A stretch of 30,963 nucleotides of DNA. It comes from Bordetella parapertussis (GTDB lineage: Bacteria; Pseudomonadota; Gammaproteobacteria; Burkholderiales; Burkholderiaceae_C). The stretch spans positions 1 to 30,963 of the forward strand of contig CAMDJS010000011.1 of NCBI GenBank assembly GCA_945900685.1, read 5' to 3'. The notes below the pieces were generated by a model. The model was not told the DNA's origin, searched no databases, and worked only from the letters and a program-made list of their open reading frames with translations. Made by a program: the position numbers and the translations under genes. Below, in pieces: positions 17,888 to 25,717 of this stretch. Numbering within the stretch: the stretch's first letter is position 1; every line of letters starts with the position of its first letter.

Positions 17888-17893
17888 CACGGC

Positions 17894-19252
17894 ATGTCTT
17901 TGCGTCTTCAAATCAATCTGATCATCGGCGTGTTGCTGCTGTGTTTTGCATCGCTGTTAATTGGCATGCAACTGCAAGAAACCAGGCGCAGTGTGGATGA
18001 TGAAATGGAAGGCGCCAACATGGTGGCAACGCAATTGTTATCGCGCTTGCAATCGGCCAACAGCCAAGCCAGCCTGGACGACATGAGGCAATTTCTGATC
18101 AAACTCGGGCGCGTGCGAGCCAATGAAATTGAATTGCTGGATCAGCAAAACAATGTTATCTACCACTCACCGCCACCGGTCTACAAAGCCGGACGTGATG
18201 CGCCTGATTGGTACAGCCGCATCGTCTCACCATCGGTCCGATCTCGCCAGATTCAACTTGCTGAAGGCCGCTTGATGGTGCGGGCTGACCCCTCGCGTGC
18301 CGTGCTCGACGGTTGGGACGATTTTGTGCCCATGCTGATCACTCTTTTTTCGGGCGGGTTGGCGGTTATTTTGATGGTGTACGCTTTGGTTGGCCGTGCT
18401 TTGCAACCGATTCAACAAGTGGTGCAAGCCCTGGGCGAAGTGCGCGGCGGTAATTACGACACACGCTTGCCCGAGATGCGTGGACGCGAAGCGCAAATGA
18501 TGGGACAGGCATTCAACGCCATGACCCAGTCATTGCAAGAAGGCCTAGAAGCCAGAGGAAAAGCGCGGGAAGCCACGCTTGCATTGGCACAAAACCGCGA
18601 ACTCACGCAAGTCATTCAAGCGCGGATTGAAGAGGTACGTGGCCAGATTGCACGCGAGTTGCATGATGAATTAGGTCAACAAGTCACTGCCATCAAAAGC
18701 GTGGGCATGGCCATCGCACACCGCGCCAAAGGTGTGGACAGCCAGATCGAATCTTCTGCGCAAATGGTGATGGACTGTGCGGACGCGATTTACGATGAAG
18801 TGCATCAACTCGTGACCCAACTCCGACCTTTGGCGCTGGACCGTTTCGGCTTGCAAGACGCGTTGCAAGATTTGCTGGAAGAAGCCAGCAGCCGCCATCC
18901 TGACATTCAAATCAGCCTGAACATACACACGGCGCTTGACACGCTTGGAGACAATTTGGCCACTGCGGTTTACCGCATCATGCAAGAGTCACTGACCAAC
19001 GCATTGCGACACGCGCAAGCCACACGCATCGACATGACTTTGAACGCTTTAGATGGTCACTTGCAGCTTGAAATCAAAGACAACGGCCAGGGTCCGTCCA
19101 CAGATTGGCAGCACTCAGGCCACTTTGGGGTTGTGGGTATGGGAGAACGTGCGCAAGGCCTTGGCGGTCATTTGGTGTTTGAACCTTTAACGCCCCAAGG
19201 TGCTCGTGTGTACGCGGTTTTGCCACTCAGCCACAATCACTCCCATGGCTAA
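17894..19252 (+). CDS. MoxY-type sensor histidine kinase (HisKA_3)
   Basis: A 452-residue membrane kinase. A first transmembrane helix (residues about 8-25, LIIGVLLLCFASLLIGM) is followed by a periplasmic domain of about 120 residues that resembles the LapD/MoxY N-terminal domain (VDDEMEGANMVATQLLSRL). A second helix (about 148-166) leads to a HAMP linker (ALQPIQQVVQALGEVRGGNYDTRLPE). The phosphoacceptor is in ARELHDELGQQVTAIKS (H257). The ATPase domain has the N box MQESLTNALRHAQA and G boxes DNGQGP and GHFGVVGMGERAQGLGG. This NarL-type architecture pairs with the next gene, whose start overlaps its end by 8 nt. MoxY of Paracoccus controls methanol oxidation, which fits a pqq neighbourhood; the signal sensed here is unknown. 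Confidence 0.85.
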   Translation: MSLRLQINLIIGVLLLCFASLLIGMQLQETRRSVDDEMEGANMVATQLLSRLQSANSQASLDDMRQFLIKLGRVRANEIELLDQQNNVIYHSPPPVYKAGRDAPDWYSRIVSPSVRSRQIQLAEGRLMVRADPSRAVLDGWDDFVPMLITLFSGGLAVILMVYALVGRALQPIQQVVQALGEVRGGNYDTRLPEMRGREAQMMGQAFNAMTQSLQEGLEARGKAREATLALAQNRELTQVIQARIEEVRGQIARELHDELGQQVTAIKSVGMAIAHRAKGVDSQIESSAQMVMDCADAIYDEVHQLVTQLRPLALDRFGLQDALQDLLEEASSRHPDIQISLNIHTALDTLGDNLATAVYRIMQESLTNALRHAQATRIDMTLNALDGHLQLEIKDNGQGPSTDWQHSGHFGVVGMGERAQGLGGHLVFEPLTPQGARVYAVLPLSHNHSHG

Positions 19253-19892
19253 ATTGAAATTGATGTTGGTTGATGACCATGCGGTCGTGCGTAGCGGCTT
19301 CAAAGTCTTGCTGCAAACTTGGAACGATGTAGAGGTCATTGCTGAGGCCGCCAGTGGCGAAGAAGCATTGCAAATGTATGAACTCCATCGCCCGGATGTG
19401 GTGATCATGGACATCGCCATGGCTGGCATGGGTGGCATTGAAGCCATCAAACGCATGATTGCCAAAGATCCCGGAGCGCGCATTTTGTCTTTGTCAGCAC
19501 ACGAGGACACCAGCTACTCCAAGCGTGCTTTGCAAGCCGGTGCCTTGGGCTATTTGTCCAAACGGACCGCGCCTGAAGTGTTGATTGACGCCATACGCTT
19601 GGTGGCACAGAAAAAACGCTTCATTGATCCGGTGATTGCGCAACGCATGGCCATGCAGGATTTGGACGGTGATGAAAGCCCGATCGAAAAATTGTCACCG
19701 CGAGAATTTGAAGTCTTCATGCAATTGGCGCGCGGCCAGTCCGTGGCGCAAATATCCGACACGCTGAAATTGTCTTCCTCTACTGTCGGTACGCATTTGT
19801 ACAAAGTGAAACAAAAACTGCAACTGACCAACCAGTCTGAGATCACGCTGCTGGCCATGCGCTACGGGTTGCTTGATTCGGATGTGTCTTAA
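19245..19892 (+). CDS. LuxR/NarL-family response regulator (MoxX-type)
   Basis: A 215-residue two-domain regulator. The receiver has the acidic pair in LMLVDDHAVVRSG, the phosphoacceptor D56 in VVIMDIAMAGMGG, the conserved serine region LSLSAHED and the lysine in YLSKRTAPE. The C-terminal LuxR helix-turn-helix is LSPREFEVFMQLARGQSVAQISDTLKLSSSTVGTHLYKVKQKL, at about residues 147-190. It is the cognate partner of the overlapping kinase. Relatives near pqq or alcohol dehydrogenase genes activate those genes, so pqqA and the unit's own promoter are reasonable targets. ATG 19245 gives the standard N-terminus MAKLKLMLVDD. Confidence 0.88.
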   Translation: MAKLKLMLVDDHAVVRSGFKVLLQTWNDVEVIAEAASGEEALQMYELHRPDVVIMDIAMAGMGGIEAIKRMIAKDPGARILSLSAHEDTSYSKRALQAGALGYLSKRTAPEVLIDAIRLVAQKKRFIDPVIAQRMAMQDLDGDESPIEKLSPREFEVFMQLARGQSVAQISDTLKLSSSTVGTHLYKVKQKLQLTNQSEITLLAMRYGLLDSDVS

Positions 19893-20071
19893 TCACATCT
19901 GCTATAAATTTTATTTTTTGGCTAGTTAGTCATTAATTAGTGGTGTTTTTTATATCATTTTGTCATTTAATAATTAATTTATCTATTTACATAGATTATT
20001 AGTTTCATTTGTTCGTTTTTTTAAAGTTATCATCTTTGATGAATTTATCAACAACTCTTCTAGGGAAAACC
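19893..20071 (+). promoter_or_regulatory. AT-rich leader of the beta-barrel gene
   Basis: These 179 nt contain almost only A and T, with long T-runs, unlike the flanking genes. They probably hold the promoter of the outer-membrane protein gene (TTGTCA near 19960 is one possible -35). No clear -10 spacing or terminator hairpin stands out. Confidence 0.3.
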
Positions 20072-20641
20072 ATGAGAAAACTTCTAGTAATAACTGCAAT
20101 CGCAAGTTTGGCAGGTACCTCTTTCGCCAATGACCAGGGAAAAACAGACACTGGTTTGGACTACAACAAAATTGAAGTTGATTACGCTTCAGCCAAAATC
20201 GGTACAACTTCCAATTATTCAGGTTATTACACCAGTGGTTCTTTTTTAGTTAACGAAAATATTTATGTGTTGGCCAACTACGCAAGCTTGACTAAGTCTG
20301 GTAGCAGTGATTACGAAAAATCTAATCTGGGCCTAGGGTATCGCATGCCCATCGCTGCCAACGCAGACTTCCTGACCTCAATTTCATACTATTCACAAAC
20401 TTACTCTGCAACCAAAACTGGCTACAACCTGTCGTTAGGCGCAAGAGCCAAGGTTTCAGGGGACGCAGATGTTTTGGGTGCCTACTCATACATATCTGCT
20501 GGATCGGTTTCATACAACAACTTCAGCTTGGGTGTCAAATACAACATCACTGAATCTGTATTTGCATCTGGTGGTTATTTCTCTCAAACCGGAAGCTCAA
20601 GTTCTTCAGGCTACACCATTGGTGCAGGCCTGAAATTCTGA
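20072..20641 (+). CDS. Small outer-membrane beta-barrel protein
   Basis: The 189-residue product begins with a signal peptide (MRKLLVITAIASLAGTSFA). About eight amphipathic, glycine-, serine- and tyrosine-rich strands follow (for example NYSGYYTSGSFLVNENIYVLANYASL), and it ends in GAGLKF. A terminal phenylalanine on an amphipathic strand is the usual recognition signal for BAM-mediated outer-membrane insertion. Size fits an 8-stranded OmpX/opacity-type barrel; I do not recognise the subfamily. ATG 20072 is chosen because it starts the signal peptide, with AGGGA 8 nt upstream. The frame is open 63 nt further upstream, without a plausible start. The upstream 179 nt are markedly AT-rich. Confidence 0.75.
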   Translation: MRKLLVITAIASLAGTSFANDQGKTDTGLDYNKIEVDYASAKIGTTSNYSGYYTSGSFLVNENIYVLANYASLTKSGSSDYEKSNLGLGYRMPIAANADFLTSISYYSQTYSATKTGYNLSLGARAKVSGDADVLGAYSYISAGSVSYNNFSLGVKYNITESVFASGGYFSQTGSSSSSGYTIGAGLKF

Positions 20642-20673
20642 TACTGGATCACTACCAAAAAATAAATAAGCTT

Positions 20674-20706
20674 CCCCAAAGGTTGGATTTATTTCCAACT
20701 TTGGGG
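20674..20706. terminator. Probable bidirectional terminator between the barrel gene and the aldolase gene
   Basis: CCCCAAAGGTTGG (20674-20686) and CCAACTTTGGGG (20695-20706) form a 12-bp stem with one bulged G and an 8-nt loop. On the minus strand a T-rich tract follows; on the plus strand the following T-run is poor. It lies between convergent genes and so can serve both. Confidence 0.7.
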
Positions 20707-20788
20707 GTGCAGTTTAAATAGGGCGTTTTTATTTCTTCTTATTTGTTCGTATTCCAATTCCATACAGGCTAATCGAGGCGCATCTGTC

Positions 20789-21616
20789 TCAATCAAACAA
20801 ATCCGGTTGGTCTTTAGTGATACGCGCCAGCAGAGGCTGAAACTGGAACCATCCTGCATAAGACGAACCCACAATCGGGAAAGCCTGCTCGGCGGCGGTT
20901 TGGCTCACCATCTTCAAAGGCTTGCCATGCGAAGCAGCCTCAGCCATCAACTGCACCTGACAGCAACGCTCCATAGCGATGTACCACCAGGCGGCGGCTT
21001 CCACCGAATCGCCGACGGTCAATAAGCCGTGGTTTTGCAAAATCACGCCTTTGTTATTGCCCAAGGCATTGGCAATCCGATCACCCTCATCCACTTCCAG
21101 CACCACGCCTTCGAAATCGTTGTGAACCACGTGGTCTTTGTAAAACGCGCATGCATCCAATGAAATGATGTCCAGCGGTTTGCCTAATGTGGCCCAAGCG
21201 CGGCCATGCGGTGCATGCGTGTGTGCGGCGGCCACCACATCCGGGCGCGCATGGTGAATACGCGAGTGGATGGCAAACGCAGCTTCATTCACAGGCAGCG
21301 AACCATCCACCACATTGCCGCGATGATCAACCCGAATCAAATTGGACACCTTGATCTGGCTGAAATGCACACCGAACGGATTCACCCAAAAGGTGTCCTG
21401 AAATTCAGGATCGCGCGCGGTGATGTGGCCAGCCACGCCCTCATCAAAACCGAAACGTGAGAACAAGCGAAATGCTGCTGCCAGCATTTGTTTGCGGTGC
21501 AGTCGCGCCTCTTGCACATTGTTGAATTGACGCGGTTGCGGTAAAGCGGGAGACACGCCATCTCCGAGTTTCTGATGGCGTTCAAGCATGATCGCGGCTT
21601 CTGCTGGTGCATTCAT
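20789..21616 (-). CDS. Class II aldolase/adducin family protein
   Basis: Class II aldolase/adducin-fold enzymes are zinc-dependent lyases acting on small sugar phosphates or hydroxy acids; many family members have unknown substrates. The 275-residue product has an N-terminal extension of about 35 residues, then LHRKQMLAAAFRLFSRFGFDEGVAGHITARDP. The zinc-binding pair is H132 and H134 (AAAHTHAPHGRAWA), the third histidine is H196 (ILQNHGLLTVGDS), and E111 in LPVNEAAFAIHSRI is a likely general base. It resembles the subgroup found with catabolic clusters in Burkholderiales. AGGAGA lies 6 nt before ATG 21616. It is transcribed away from the unknown proteins at 21883-22844. Confidence 0.88.
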   Translation of the reverse strand: MNAPAEAAIMLERHQKLGDGVSPALPQPRQFNNVQEARLHRKQMLAAAFRLFSRFGFDEGVAGHITARDPEFQDTFWVNPFGVHFSQIKVSNLIRVDHRGNVVDGSLPVNEAAFAIHSRIHHARPDVVAAAHTHAPHGRAWATLGKPLDIISLDACAFYKDHVVHNDFEGVVLEVDEGDRIANALGNNKGVILQNHGLLTVGDSVEAAAWWYIAMERCCQVQLMAEAASHGKPLKMVSQTAAEQAFPIVGSSYAGWFQFQPLLARITKDQPDLFD

Positions 21617-21700
21617 AGTGAGTCTCCTATAAGTTCAATCTTCACATAGCCGTTGATTCATTAACGCTGACCAACTCAGATGTGCGTTTATTTACTTTTG

Positions 21701-21706
21701 AGTATA
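21701..21706 (-). promoter_or_regulatory. Possible -10 element for the aldolase gene
   Basis: The minus strand reads TATACT here, close to the sigma-70 -10 consensus and about 85 nt before the start codon. No convincing -35 is seen at 16-18 nt. Confidence 0.25.
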
Positions 21707-21789
21707 GAACCTCCGAGCGTTTGAGGCATAAAGTTTGTGGGAAGTACCATAGCTAAGATCAACCAAGGTCATTGTCAAACGATACCCAT

Positions 21790-21800
21790 TGTTGACAACA
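21790..21800. promoter_or_regulatory. Palindrome TGTTG-A-CAACA, candidate operator
   Basis: A perfect 11-nt palindrome in the 266-nt divergent region between the aldolase gene and the exported protein at 21883. Its shape resembles operators of GntR/FadR-type repressors, which often control small catabolic operons. It overlaps a TTGACA (21792-21797) that could be a -35. No regulator gene is nearby. Confidence 0.3.
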
Positions 21801-21882
21801 TTTACAAAGCAGTATCCACTCACAACAGATGCACAATACGCAGGAAAACTGACTACTTAACAATCCAATAAAGGGCTTATAC

Positions 21883-22332
21883 ATGTTCGTCAAGACTACC
21901 TCATCGATGCAATGTGTGAAGGCATCTTTGTTTCTTTTGCTATTTATAGGCGGTCAAACAGCATTTGCGCAAACCTCGGACGCTATTGCTTTGCTCAAAT
22001 CGTCCAAGCAACTCACTTGTGTGCCCGAAGAAACTGTGTTTTGCTCGAATGTGCATGTCAATTGCGCCGGAAGAACAAAAATCTCCACATTCAGTTTCAA
22101 GGTGGAGTTCAAATCCAACGCTTTGGCATTCACTGTGCCACCCAGCTTCGAAGAATTCTTCGACAACTACAAACTGCCTAAATTGGAATGGGATGAAGAA
22201 GGCAACTATGTCGTCATCAATCCATCAGACAAGAAAGGCTATATCAAAGTTGCCAAAGATGGGCGCTACGTCTTCAGGCATTACCCGAACCAACTAGAAG
22301 GCGTGATGTCAATTGGCAAGTGTCAACAGTAG
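21883..22332 (+). CDS. Exported cysteine-containing protein of unknown function
   Basis: I do not recognise this protein. The 149-residue product has a signal peptide ending at about residue 29 (SLFLLLFIGGQTAFA). The predicted mature domain has four cysteines (LTCVPEE, VFCSN, VNCAGR and a C-terminal GKCQQ), suggesting two disulfides in the periplasm. The mature part alternates short hydrophobic and charged stretches, as in a small beta-rich domain. AAAGGG at about 21867-21872 lies about 8 nt before ATG 21883. The next unknown gene follows after 29 nt, so the two are probably cotranscribed. Confidence 0.7.
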   Translation: MFVKTTSSMQCVKASLFLLLFIGGQTAFAQTSDAIALLKSSKQLTCVPEETVFCSNVHVNCAGRTKISTFSFKVEFKSNALAFTVPPSFEEFFDNYKLPKLEWDEEGNYVVINPSDKKGYIKVAKDGRYVFRHYPNQLEGVMSIGKCQQ

Positions 22333-22361
22333 ACATACACCCTCCAAACTGAAGGTCAGAT

Positions 22362-22844
22362 ATGAAACCAGTGTCCCCAGACTTAGAGAATCAAATGATT
22401 CAAAAGTTGATCGATACGGTACTGCATCAATCGAACTTGATGGCTCAGTTGAAAGACATTTTCTATGCGGTGGAGGAAGACCTGGCCACCCAGTACACCG
22501 AGGACGAGTTGACCGACATAGGAAATATCTATGTGGTTTACCGGGCACTGAATGGTGGAGAAATGTCGCCTGAGCTGTCCACAGGCTTGAATGAGGCGCA
22601 ACAAACTTACCTGCGCAGTCTGGCCAAAGGTGGACACATCGAAATGAGCATAGTGCGACGTGATTGTTTAACAAACTCGGTGTCAATTCCGCTGGTGTTC
22701 AACAACACGGTCAATCATCCTGGCAAGTTCACCTTCACCTTGAATATTGAAGCTGATTTAGATGCCTCCGTCGTCACCCATGTCAAAGGCAGTTATGCCA
22801 ACATCAGCCCCCAAGATTTCTGCAAAGCAGTGGCGGCTATGTAA
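22362..22844 (+). CDS. Protein of unknown function
   Basis: I do not recognise this protein. The 160-residue product has no signal peptide. The first 60 residues are acidic and probably helical (LENQMIQKLIDTVLHQSNLMAQLKDIFYAVEEDL). The second half looks like beta structure (SVSIPLVFNNTVNHPGKFTFTLNIEADLDASVVTHVKG), with cysteines in RRDCLTN and DFCKA. GAAGGT lies about 6 nt before the ATG. It is the second gene of a likely two-gene unit with the exported protein upstream and precedes the monooxygenase operon by 122 nt. Confidence 0.65.
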   Translation: MKPVSPDLENQMIQKLIDTVLHQSNLMAQLKDIFYAVEEDLATQYTEDELTDIGNIYVVYRALNGGEMSPELSTGLNEAQQTYLRSLAKGGHIEMSIVRRDCLTNSVSIPLVFNNTVNHPGKFTFTLNIEADLDASVVTHVKGSYANISPQDFCKAVAAM

Positions 22845-22917
22845 GCCAAGCCAGGGACTTCAATAAACCTTGTAAAAATGCTGGGGCTTTTGCCATTACT
22901 GCCAATGATTCACCCCA

Positions 22918-22947
22918 TTGACTTCTTTGAAATCTGAAAAACAATAT
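22918..22947 (+). promoter_or_regulatory. Candidate promoter of the monooxygenase operon
   Basis: TTGACT (22918-22923) and CAATAT (22942-22947) are separated by 18 nt, which would give a short leader of about 13 nt before ATG 22967. The gene lacks a clear Shine-Dalgarno sequence. Confidence 0.35.
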
Positions 22948-22966
22948 TTATCAAACAATAATTCCT

Positions 22967-24169
22967 ATGCATTCCAATCAAACCCATGTGCTGATCGCAG
23001 GTGCGGGACCTGTCGGCTTGGTCAGTGCATTGCTGCTGGCCAACCAAGGCGTGAAGGTCACCGTGCTTGAATCTGCGGCTGCTCTCAACCGAGACTTGCG
23101 CGCATCCACCTTTCACCCTCCTACCCTCGACATGTTGGCCCCGCTGGGGTTGACTGACGAGTTGATTGCGCAAGGCTTGGTGGCCAGGTACACCCAGCAA
23201 CGAGACCGGCAAGAAGGCGTGATTGCGGAGTTCGACATGAGTCTGATTTCGCCTGATACCGATCACCCCTTCAGGCTGCAATGCGAACAGTGGAAATTGA
23301 CCGAGATGATTCAATCCAAATTGAATCAAATGCCCCATGTGCAGATGCTGTTTGATGCCAAAGTCTCACAAGTCAGTCAAACAGCCGATCACGTCGAGGT
23401 GGCTTTCACTAAGGCAGATGAAGCCCGCACTCTGCAAGCGGATTACCTGATTGGCGCAGATGGCGCTTGGAGCGCGGTGAGGCGCAGTTTGAATATCGAT
23501 TTCGAGGGGTTCACCTACCCTGAACGGTTTTTAGTGGTCTCTACTGAATTTGAATTTGCTGATCATTTGCCTCGCCTGTCTTATGTGAATTACTGCTCGG
23601 ACCCGCATGAATGGTGTGTCCTGTTGCGCGTGCCTGCCCTGTGGCGCGTTTTGTTACCTACCAAGGCTGAAGAATCGGATGAAGTTGTTCTGAGCGATGA
23701 AGCCGTTCAAGTCAGATTACAAAATCTCTTGCCACAACCACAGGCCTATGTAACTCATCACCGAACCCTGTACAAAGTTCACCAGCGCGTAGCGCAACGC
23801 TTTCGACATGGACGCGTTTTATTAGCAGGTGATGCGGCGCACATCAACAATCCCTTGGGTGGCATGGGCATGAATGGCGGCATACATGACGCCATGAATC
23901 TCACCGACAAGTTACTGGCAGTTTTGCGAGAAGGTGCATCGGACGCGCTACTCGACAGGTACGAAAGACAGCGCCGCACCATCGCCATTGACTACATCAA
24001 TGCCAGCACGGCACGCAACAAGCGTGACATTGAAGAACGCGACCCGATCAAAAGAAAAGAAAACCAACAAGCGCTGCGCGAACTCAGCATGGACCCCGCT
24101 CGCGCACATGCTTATATCCGTCAGTCGTCCATGCTCGACGCGCTAGAGCGCGCAAAGGCCATCACATGA
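22967..24169 (+). CDS. FAD-dependent aromatic monooxygenase (FAD_binding_3)
   Basis: Group A flavoprotein monooxygenases insert one oxygen atom into phenolic or N-heteroaromatic substrates using NAD(P)H. The 400-residue product has the Rossmann motif GAGPVGLVSALLLA (glycines at 12, 14 and 17), the second FAD motif YLIGADGAWSAVRR (the GD-type DG motif, about residue 165) and GRVLLAGDAAHINNPLGGMGMNGG (about 282-305), which binds the FAD ribityl chain. Length is typical of single-component enzymes. It is the first gene of a five-gene operon; its stop overlaps the next start as ATGA. The substrate cannot be read from sequence. Confidence 0.9.
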   Translation: MHSNQTHVLIAGAGPVGLVSALLLANQGVKVTVLESAAALNRDLRASTFHPPTLDMLAPLGLTDELIAQGLVARYTQQRDRQEGVIAEFDMSLISPDTDHPFRLQCEQWKLTEMIQSKLNQMPHVQMLFDAKVSQVSQTADHVEVAFTKADEARTLQADYLIGADGAWSAVRRSLNIDFEGFTYPERFLVVSTEFEFADHLPRLSYVNYCSDPHEWCVLLRVPALWRVLLPTKAEESDEVVLSDEAVQVRLQNLLPQPQAYVTHHRTLYKVHQRVAQRFRHGRVLLAGDAAHINNPLGGMGMNGGIHDAMNLTDKLLAVLREGASDALLDRYERQRRTIAIDYINASTARNKRDIEERDPIKRKENQQALRELSMDPARAHAYIRQSSMLDALERAKAIT

Positions 24170-25080
24170 TCAAACAAGGTATCTCCACCCTCTCGCACAC
24201 ACAACGCCGTGCCTTGCTCAAACAAAGACTGAACCAAGGTCAGTTGGTCGTGGCACCCGGCGTGTTCGAAATGGTCTCGGCCAAGATGGCTGATCAGATG
24301 GGCTTTGATGCCTTGTACATGACCGGGTATGGCACTGTGGCTTCTTATTTGGGCATGCCCGACGCAGGTTTGGCCACTTACAGCGACATGGTGAACCGGG
24401 TGACGCAGTTCACCAGCATTACCCAAACCCCGATGATTTGCGATGGTGACACTGGCTACGGCGGCTTATTGAATGTGATGCACACCGTGCGTGGCTATGA
24501 AGCCGCTGGCGCCTGTGCCATCCAATTGGAAGACCAAGAATTCCCTAAGAAGTGTGGTCATATGCTGGGTCGGCGTGTGGTGCCCGCACAAGACATGGCC
24601 GACAAAATCCGCGTGGCTGTGGAAACCCGCTCAGACCCCAACTTCTTGATCATCGCCCGCACCGATGCCCGCACCACCCTGGGTCTGGATGAAGCACTGC
24701 GGCGTGCCGAGCTGTACGCCAAAGCCGGGGCAGACATTTTGTTTGTGGAGAGCCCTGAATCGGTGGAAGAAATGCAGCAGATTGGCCGCAGCTTTGACCT
24801 GCCTTTGGTGGCCAATATGGTGGAAGGTGGGCGCACACCAATGTTGAGTTTTGAAGAGTTACAAGCGATTGGCTACGGTTTGGCCATTTTTCCGGCAACC
24901 GCTTTTTTGGCTGCTGCCAAAGCGTTTGAGCATGTGTACACCGCCCTGAAAGAAACGCGCCAAAGCACCAGTGTGAATGCCGCGCTGTATGACTTTCCGG
25001 CCTTTTCAAAGCTCATGGGTTTTGACTGGGTGACTGCTTTTGACCAAGCGCATGCCAAAGCTGATTCACAAATACCGTGA
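24166..25080 (+). CDS. Isocitrate lyase/PEP mutase superfamily C-C lyase
   Basis: A 304-residue enzyme of the isocitrate lyase/phosphoenolpyruvate mutase superfamily, which cleaves carbon-carbon bonds next to carboxylates using Mg2+. Motifs are GFDALYMTGYGTVASYLGMPDAG, the metal-binding DGDTGYGG and the signature EDQEFPKKCGH with catalytic Cys130. That cysteine points to a lyase (methylisocitrate lyase, 2,3-dimethylmalate lyase or oxaloacetate hydrolase type) rather than a phosphonate mutase. FVESPESVEEM and LVANMVEGGRTP are also conserved. It overlaps the monooxygenase gene by 4 nt and is followed after 1 nt by the hydrolase gene. Confidence 0.88.
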   Translation: MIKQGISTLSHTQRRALLKQRLNQGQLVVAPGVFEMVSAKMADQMGFDALYMTGYGTVASYLGMPDAGLATYSDMVNRVTQFTSITQTPMICDGDTGYGGLLNVMHTVRGYEAAGACAIQLEDQEFPKKCGHMLGRRVVPAQDMADKIRVAVETRSDPNFLIIARTDARTTLGLDEALRRAELYAKAGADILFVESPESVEEMQQIGRSFDLPLVANMVEGGRTPMLSFEELQAIGYGLAIFPATAFLAAAKAFEHVYTALKETRQSTSVNAALYDFPAFSKLMGFDWVTAFDQAHAKADSQIP

Positions 25081-25081
25081 C

Positions 25082-25717
25082 ATGAACACCGAAGAGATTT
25101 ACCAACGCCAAGGCTTTGGCCGCACCACAGGCATCGGTCAGCGTTGCTGCCTGCTGATGGTGGATTTCGTCATCAGCTTCGTCGATCCGCATCAACTCGG
25201 TGGACCAGCCATCCAAGACGCGGTGCAAGCCACCGTTCCCTTGCTGAAAGCTTTTAGAACTTGGCAATTGCCTATCGTGCACACACGCGTGGTGTTTGAA
25301 GCGGATGGTTCAGACCGCAACCTGTTTGCTACCCGTGTCAATGCTTTGCAGGCCTTGACCGAGCATGCTGCTGGCAGCCAAATCGTGTCCGAACTGGCGC
25401 CCATTGCCAGCGAATGGGTGGTTCGAAAGCAAGGGGCTTCCGCCTTTTTCAACACAGCCTTGGCAGACTGGCTGCACTTTCACCATGTGGACACCTTGGT
25501 GGTCACCGGTTGCACCACCAGTGGCTGTGTGCGAGCCACGGTGGTGGATGCGGTGCAACACAACTTTCGTACAGTGGTGGTGTCGGATGGTGTGGGCGAC
25601 CGAGCCATAGATCCGCACAATGCAAATTTATTTGACATGCGGCAAAAATACGCTGACATCATGACGGGTGATGCACTGCTGTCCCATTTGCATTCTCAGC
25701 AAGGGACATTCCCATGA
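25082..25717 (+). CDS. Isochorismatase-family cysteine hydrolase
   Basis: A 211-residue member of the isochorismatase-like amidohydrolase fold. The catalytic triad is visible: D28 in LLMVDFVISF, K116 in VVRKQGASAFF and C149 in GCTTSGCVRATVVDA. The pattern fits the amidase branch (N-carbamoylsarcosine amidase or maleamate amidase type) better than true isochorismatases. ATG 25082 is chosen because it follows the lyase stop by 1 nt. The end overlaps the next gene by 4 nt. In nicotinate degradation a maleamate amidase of this family is followed by a maleate isomerase of the next gene's superfamily, but no other nicotinate gene is seen here. Confidence 0.88.
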   Translation: MNTEEIYQRQGFGRTTGIGQRCCLLMVDFVISFVDPHQLGGPAIQDAVQATVPLLKAFRTWQLPIVHTRVVFEADGSDRNLFATRVNALQALTEHAAGSQIVSELAPIASEWVVRKQGASAFFNTALADWLHFHHVDTLVVTGCTTSGCVRATVVDAVQHNFRTVVVSDGVGDRAIDPHNANLFDMRQKYADIMTGDALLSHLHSQQGTFP

